A stretch of 64,000 nucleotides of DNA from Labilithrix sp. (GTDB taxonomy: Bacteria > Myxococcota_A > Polyangia > Polyangiales > Polyangiaceae). The position numbers and the translations under genes are program-made. Each line of letters opens with the position of its first letter. The stretch's first letter is position 1. Below, piece by piece: positions 59,836-64,000 of the stretch. The DNA lies in NCBI GenBank assembly GCA_019637175.1, contig JAHBWD010000036.1, forward strand, positions 22,444 to 86,443, written 5' to 3'. Under the pieces are notes generated by a model. That model was given only the letters and a program-made list of their open reading frames with translations, was not told where the DNA came from and searched no databases.

Positions 59836-60824
59836 GCGGCGAAGAGCTCGCGCAGCGCCTTCGGCGAGCGGATGGCGCGCTCGCACGTCTCGAGGATCCG
59901 CTTCAAGTCGACCTCGCCGTCCGCGCGCGTGTACGTCTCGATGCGGCGGATCGTCTTCGTCGTTCCCTGGCGGACGATCTCCATGATCGCGTCGCGAATG
60001 GCCTGCTCGGGGAACGGCGGCAGCGAGCCCGTGACCTCTTCGTAGTGGTCGTACATGCGCTTCATGACCGTATCGAGGTCGATCTTGAGCTTGCGCATCG
60101 GGTTGACGAGCTCGTACGTCGCGAGCGCGAGGATCACCGTCGTGGCGAGGTTCTTCACGAGGATGGTCGAGCGCCGCTTCTTGAGCTCGGGGTAGACCTC
60201 GCCGAAGAAGCGCTGGCCGGCGGCGATGTGGCGCGACTCGTCTTTGCCGATGAGCGCGATGACCTTGCGGACGGTCTCGTCTTTCGCGACGTGGTTGATC
60301 TGGTGGAAGATCTGGTTCGCGAGGTGCTCGCCGATGATGTTGATGTTGCCCATCATGAAGGCGACGTCTTCGCGATCGACGACGCCGAACGAATAGAGCG
60401 CGCGCACGAGCGGCGAAGGCTCGGGCATCGGCCTGCCGGTGATCTTCGGGATCAAGCGCCGGAGCGCGTCGTAGTGCTTGGCCTCCTCGATGGCCTGCTC
60501 GACGAAGTAGAACTTCGCCTCTTCGGTGCGCACCATCGTGGAGATGTAGCTCGCGCCGGTGACGGCCGTCTTCTCGCCCGGGCAGAGGAAGGTGAGCATC
60601 GCCGCGATCGGCTCGGCGTACTCGGGATCTTCGCGCACCGGCTCGTCCCAAGGCACGGCGGTGGGCACGGCCCAGAACGACTTCTGACCGAGCTCGAAGA
60701 TGTCCCAGCCCTTCTTGTTCTGGCGCGCCGACGTGTTGTCGAACACGCCGCCGCCGAAGAGCACGTGCTTCCACGAGAACGAAGCGGTGTCCTTCTGAAT
60801 CCCCGCAGGACGCTTCTTGCCCAT
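59832..60824 (-). CDS. ferritin-like diiron protein (AurF/R2-like)
   Basis: 330 aa. Two helix pairs give E84-X29-E114xxH117 and E166-X29-E196xxH199, a full six-ligand dinuclear iron site (CPGEKT, IEEAKH, IIGEHLA, KDESRH). The N-terminus has GGGVFDNTSARQNKKGWDIFELGQ, an extension not in simple ferritins. Diiron carboxylate oxygenases of this kind hydroxylate, desaturate or N-oxidise substrates with O2. It is translationally coupled to the FAD oxidoreductase downstream. Confidence 0.85.
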   Translation of the reverse strand: MGKKRPAGIQKDTASFSWKHVLFGGGVFDNTSARQNKKGWDIFELGQKSFWAVPTAVPWDEPVREDPEYAEPIAAMLTFLCPGEKTAVTGASYISTMVRTEEAKFYFVEQAIEEAKHYDALRRLIPKITGRPMPEPSPLVRALYSFGVVDREDVAFMMGNINIIGEHLANQIFHQINHVAKDETVRKVIALIGKDESRHIAAGQRFFGEVYPELKKRRSTILVKNLATTVILALATYELVNPMRKLKIDLDTVMKRMYDHYEEVTGSLPPFPEQAIRDAIMEIVRQGTTKTIRRIETYTRADGEVDLKRILETCERAIRSPKALRELFAA

Positions 60825-60834
60825 GCCTCCTAGG

Positions 60835-61536
60835 CTAGCAAGCTTGCAGGAGCATGACGACGCGACTGTGCGACGACCGCGCGGCGGCTTGCCCCGCTGC
60901 GCCCGCTGCCGCCGCTCCGCCCGCTGCCGCCGCTCCGTTCGCCGCGAGGTACGCGACCTGCGCCTCGGCCGCGGCGCGCGCGCGTGCGTCTTGTCGTGCG
61001 CCGAACGCGAGCAGAAGCTCGACGATCTCCGCGTGACCTTCGCATGCGGCGAGGAGGAGCGGCGTCGCGCCCGCCATCCCGACGGGCGCCTGCCGGCTCA
61101 CGATCGCGCGCTCCGGATCGGCGCCTCGCTCGAGGAGGTAGCGCACGATGCCGTAGTCGCCGCGCAGCACCGCGAGCGTCAGCGGCGTGTGCCCGCGCGC
61201 GTCGGCGCCGTTCGGATCGGCGCCGCGCTCGAGGCACAGCATGCAGAGATCGCCGTGACCGGCGCTCGCCGACGCGCGCAGGCCTTCGTTCGGCGGCGCG
61301 CCCTCCGCGAGCAGATCGGCGGCGATCCCACGCCTCCCGTGCTCGATCGCGACGAGCAACGCCTCCTCGAGCGCGCGCCTTCGCGCTTCGGGCTCGAGCT
61401 TCCGGCACGCCGCGACGAGCGCGCGCGCGCGCGGCTCGTCGCCCTCGCGCGCGGCTTGCTTCAGCCGCTCTCCGTCCGTCTCGCCCCGAATCCAACCCTG
61501 AATCGACCCTACGACCCGTCCGAGTACGTCTCCCAT
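60835..61536 (-). CDS. ankyrin repeat protein
   Basis: 233 aa from the ATG at 61536; a TTG at 61566 is an alternative. About four ankyrin units in residues ~20-180: ADLLAEGAPPNEGLRASASAG, LCLERGADPNGADARGHTPLTLAVLRGDY, YLLERGADPERA, ATPLLLAACEGHAEIVELLLAFGARQ. The C-terminus is Ala/Gly-rich. No signal peptide seen, so probably cytoplasmic and protein-binding. Confidence 0.85.
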   Translation of the reverse strand: MGDVLGRVVGSIQGWIRGETDGERLKQAAREGDEPRARALVAACRKLEPEARRRALEEALLVAIEHGRRGIAADLLAEGAPPNEGLRASASAGHGDLCMLCLERGADPNGADARGHTPLTLAVLRGDYGIVRYLLERGADPERAIVSRQAPVGMAGATPLLLAACEGHAEIVELLLAFGARQDARARAAAEAQVAYLAANGAAAAGGAAAAGAAGQAAARSSHSRVVMLLQAC

Positions 61537-61652
61537 CCGAAGAGATCTACGCTCCGTCTCCTCCAAGAGTTCCCTCGCGGCGGTAGATATCCGATATCAA
61601 CGGAAGATCACCGACTTCGCGCGACTGGCGCTCGCGCGCTAGAATTCGGTCC

Positions 61653-63119
61653 GTGGGGGGCCGCCGGATCGCCGCTGGCTGTGTCGTCGTCGCCGTCGTC
61701 GCGTGCTCTGCCGACGAAGCACAGCCCGGAGCGTCGACCGATCTGCCGAGAGGTCACGACGCCTCGTGGTCGGGGCCGTGCCCCAAGCGCGCGGATCTTT
61801 CGGCGCCCGCGCCGTTCCTCCGCGCGCCCGACGTCGCCGGGGACCGCATTCGCGTTCACCATGTCACGGCGAGCGACGGTAGTCGCATCTTCTGGTCGCT
61901 CCACGACGCCAAGCTCGCGCTCGACTGCATGGTCACCGATCCGCGCGACGCGCGGCTCGCGGCGACCGCGGGGGCGTGCGTGCCTTCCGCTCGCGCGTCA
62001 CGCGAAGCGCTGACGATGGGCGCCGGTTACACGACGAGCGACTGCAAGACGCCGGTCTGGGGCGTAGCGCACGAGGCTCCTCCGCCGCCGCTCGCGGGCC
62101 CGCGCGTGAAGACGATCTACGAGAACTGTCAGCCCGTCGCCGCGCCGCCGGATCGAGACTTCTACGTCGCGGGAACGCCTCCGAGCGATCTCGTCGTCTT
62201 CACGCGAGCCGAGCCGACGGACGCTGCCGGCGAGGCCGTCATGAGCGTCGGCTCCGACGGCTCGCGCGTGTGGCTCGGAGAGGTCGCAGCGTTCGGTGCA
62301 GTCGTGTACGGCGTGGGCGCGTTCGGATGGCGCACCAACGGCGCAGCCACGGGCGTTCTGCTCCCGGAGCTCCTCGGCGCGTTCGGCTTCACCGCGAAAC
62401 CGGCGGGCTGCGGCGCAGATGGCGCCGACGTGTATCGGCTCGAGCCCGAGGCTCTCGCGAGGTTCCCCCATCGTCTCGCGAGCGTCGGAGGAACGCCGCG
62501 GCCACTCACTCCGATCGCAGGCAGCGCGTTCTGGGTTCAACGACCGGATGCGCATTGCAGCTCCCGCCCCCAGCCGGGCGCGATCCCCTGCGGCTGCGAC
62601 GACGTCCAGACGGACGACGCGCGCGCGTTCGTCGCGAATCAGGGATGCGAGGCTTCCGACTTCGTCTTCGTGCGCGAGGTGACCGTCGGCGCTGCCGTTC
62701 GGCAACCGAGCGTCGTCTATGGTCCCGCGGAAGCGCGCGCGCCGTGGCCGGAAGATCCCGGCGCTGCGCTCTTCGACGGCAACACGGGTGTTCGTTGCGC
62801 GCCCCGCGTCGCGCGCGACGGCGCGCTGCGCTGCTTGCCGCTCGCCAACACGAGCGACACCGCGATCGATCTCGCCTACTACTACGCCGACGCGGCCTGC
62901 ACGACGCCGCTCACCGTGGTCGGCGCATACGGCTTCGTCGCACAATGGAGAGACCAACGCCTCGCGATCTACGCCTCCGGCGCCGAGGTCACGCCCACCG
63001 AGCTCTTCTGGCGCGACGACGGCGCGTGTTTCCCCGCCGCGATTCCCCTCGGCAAGCGGCTCGCCGGCGTCGGCAAGGATCTCACGACCGACTTCGCCGT
63101 CGTCACGATCGGCGAGTGA
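61653..63119 (+). CDS. predicted lipoprotein, unknown function
   Basis: 488 aa, GTG start. Signal peptide GGRRIAAGCVVVAVVAC gives the lipobox. Cysteine-rich mature part with DLPRGHDASWSGPCPKRADL and repeated short modules in which GCADGADVYRLEPEAL-like and RLAIYASGAEVTPTELFWRDDG segments recur. A multi-domain exported protein of unknown function. Its stop is 4 nt from the stop of the convergent UbiA-family gene. Confidence 0.65.
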   Translation: MGGRRIAAGCVVVAVVACSADEAQPGASTDLPRGHDASWSGPCPKRADLSAPAPFLRAPDVAGDRIRVHHVTASDGSRIFWSLHDAKLALDCMVTDPRDARLAATAGACVPSARASREALTMGAGYTTSDCKTPVWGVAHEAPPPPLAGPRVKTIYENCQPVAAPPDRDFYVAGTPPSDLVVFTRAEPTDAAGEAVMSVGSDGSRVWLGEVAAFGAVVYGVGAFGWRTNGAATGVLLPELLGAFGFTAKPAGCGADGADVYRLEPEALARFPHRLASVGGTPRPLTPIAGSAFWVQRPDAHCSSRPQPGAIPCGCDDVQTDDARAFVANQGCEASDFVFVREVTVGAAVRQPSVVYGPAEARAPWPEDPGAALFDGNTGVRCAPRVARDGALRCLPLANTSDTAIDLAYYYADAACTTPLTVVGAYGFVAQWRDQRLAIYASGAEVTPTELFWRDDGACFPAAIPLGKRLAGVGKDLTTDFAVVTIGE

Positions 63120-63123
63120 ATCG

Positions 63124-64000
63124 TCAGAGCGACACGGCCGCGTCGATCGCGGTCGTCGCGAAGAAGCCGAGGCTGACGTACGCGTTGCAGTCGAAGAAGG
63201 CCTTCCCGATGCGGGCGAAGTCGACGGGGCCGGAGGTTTCATCCGTTGGGGAGGGACGCACGAGACGATGCTCGACGACGAGCACGACGGCGACCAGGGC
63301 GACGCCCGCGAAGTAGATCACGCCGCGATGGAGGAGCACGCCGGTCGCGGCGAGCGCGGCGACCGTCACGACGTGCGCGACCGCGGCGATCGCGAGGGCG
63401 CGCTTCGCGCCGAAGCGCGCCGGCACCGAGCGGAGGCCCTCGGCGCGATCGAAGGCTTCGTCTTGGAGCGCGTAGAGGATGTCGAAGCCGAAGAGCCACG
63501 CGAGCACCGCGATCATCAACGCGACGATCCCGGGCGACGGCGCGGCGCCCGTCGCGATCCACGCGCCGCCGGGCGCGAGCGCGAGCGCGAGGCCGAGCCA
63601 CGCGTGCGCCGCCCAGGTGAAGCGCTTGGCGTACGAGTAGCCGAGCAGAACGAGGAGCACCGGCGGCGCGAGCAGCGCGGGCCAGCGCCCGAGCGTCGTC
63701 GCGATCGCGCAGAAGCCAGCGCCCGAGACGATCGCGACCGCGAGCGCTTCGCCCGCCTTGATGCGCCCGGACGCGACGGGGCGGCCCTTGGTGCGCGGGT
63801 TCTTCGCGTCGACGTCGCGATCGGCCCAGCGGTTGAACGCCATCGCGCTCGAGCGCGCGGTCACCATGCAGCCGATCATCGCGAGCACGCGCAGCGGCGT
63901 CAGCGCCTCGTGAGGCTCGCGCAGCGCGAGCGCCACCGCCGCCGCCGCGAACGGCATCATGAAGATCGTGTGAGAGAACGTGACGAGCTCGCCCCAGCGG
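63124..64000 (-). CDS. UbiA family prenyltransferase, 5' end outside window
   Basis: At least 291 residues; the frame is open past the right edge (RWGELVTFSHTIFMMPF leads into the first helix), so the true start is outside. The first Asp-rich motif NRWADRDVDAKNPRTKGRP and the second DILYALQDEAFDRAEG are the Mg/diphosphate sites of UbiA enzymes; seven to nine membrane helices follow the pattern. It prenylates an aromatic quinone precursor. The AFNR.xDRDxDAxNPRT form also fits the MqnP branch of the futalosine menaquinone route, so I do not name it ubiA. Confidence 0.9.
   Translation of the reverse strand, partial: RWGELVTFSHTIFMMPFAAAAVALALREPHEALTPLRVLAMIGCMVTARSSAMAFNRWADRDVDAKNPRTKGRPVASGRIKAGEALAVAIVSGAGFCAIATTLGRWPALLAPPVLLVLLGYSYAKRFTWAAHAWLGLALALAPGGAWIATGAAPSPGIVALMIAVLAWLFGFDILYALQDEAFDRAEGLRSVPARFGAKRALAIAAVAHVVTVAALAATGVLLHRGVIYFAGVALVAVVLVVEHRLVRPSPTDETSGPVDFARIGKAFFDCNAYVSLGFFATTAIDAAVSL

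Noticed and set aside
1..64000. tRNA, rRNA, CRISPR arrays, insertion sequences, prophage
   Set aside because: No tRNA-like cloverleaf with a CCA-type end, no rRNA signature, no evenly spaced repeats and no transposase/integrase motif were found by reading; a computed scan could still find a tRNA.

Overview
The window is very GC-rich (about 70% by eye). It has dense genes, many GTG starts, 1-8 nt gaps or 4-nt ATGA/GTGA overlaps within operons, and convergent genes whose stop codons almost touch. The content points to a myxobacterium, probably of the Polyangia/Labilithrix type: at least 14 predicted lipoproteins of unknown function, a CarD-type transcription factor, a Pkn2-like Ser/Thr kinase, an S41 protease of the MXAN_5808 type, and TonB receptors with added domains. 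The taxonomy is inference. No rRNA, tRNA, CRISPR array, transposase or integrase was seen.

Layout. 1-4.6 kb: 3' end of a GT-C type membrane protein, a lipase-like hydrolase, a DUF882 secreted protein and a DUF72 protein. 4.5-10.6 kb (minus): an mlaF-mlaD pair, then yajC-secD-secF, the Sec translocon accessory operon. 10.7-18.6 kb: envelope proteins and lipoproteins, including one that looks frameshifted, a formylglycine-enzyme-like protein without its cysteines and a degenerate pyruvate:ferredoxin-oxidoreductase-like protein. 18.6-24.7 kb: PIN-PhoH ATPase, a DUF1704/QEGLA protein, more lipoproteins, a PEGA protein and a heptad-repeat protein. 24.7-31.9 kb: a TonB receptor with an N-terminal TonB_C domain, divergent from two large GT-C type membrane proteins. 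32-38.5 kb: an IHF/HU protein, TyrRS, a lipoprotein, a CarD protein and an FGGY kinase.

38.5-41.5 kb is the most unusual part. Five tightly coupled minus-strand genes encode, in transcription order, a 66-aa helical protein, a 244-aa tip-protein-like protein, a TPR chaperone of the SycD/LcrH class, a YopB/IpaB-like translocator with a hydrophobic hairpin and a YopD/IpaC-like partner. This matches the order lcrG-lcrV-lcrH-yopB-yopD of Yersinia type III secretion. It suggests a myxobacterial type III translocon operon without any secretion apparatus gene in the window. A small group of unrecognised genes (43.0-44.6 kb) lies close by, the last one flanked by 17-bp direct repeats.

41.6-47.3 kb: cobalamin adenosyltransferase, an ECF sigma factor and the pdxJ-acpS-nnrDE operon. 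47.3-64 kb: lipoproteins, the large S41/PDZ protease, a methyltransferase, a Ser/Thr kinase with a long activation loop, an FAD oxidoreductase coupled to a ferritin-like diiron protein, an ankyrin protein and a UbiA-family prenyltransferase cut by the window end.
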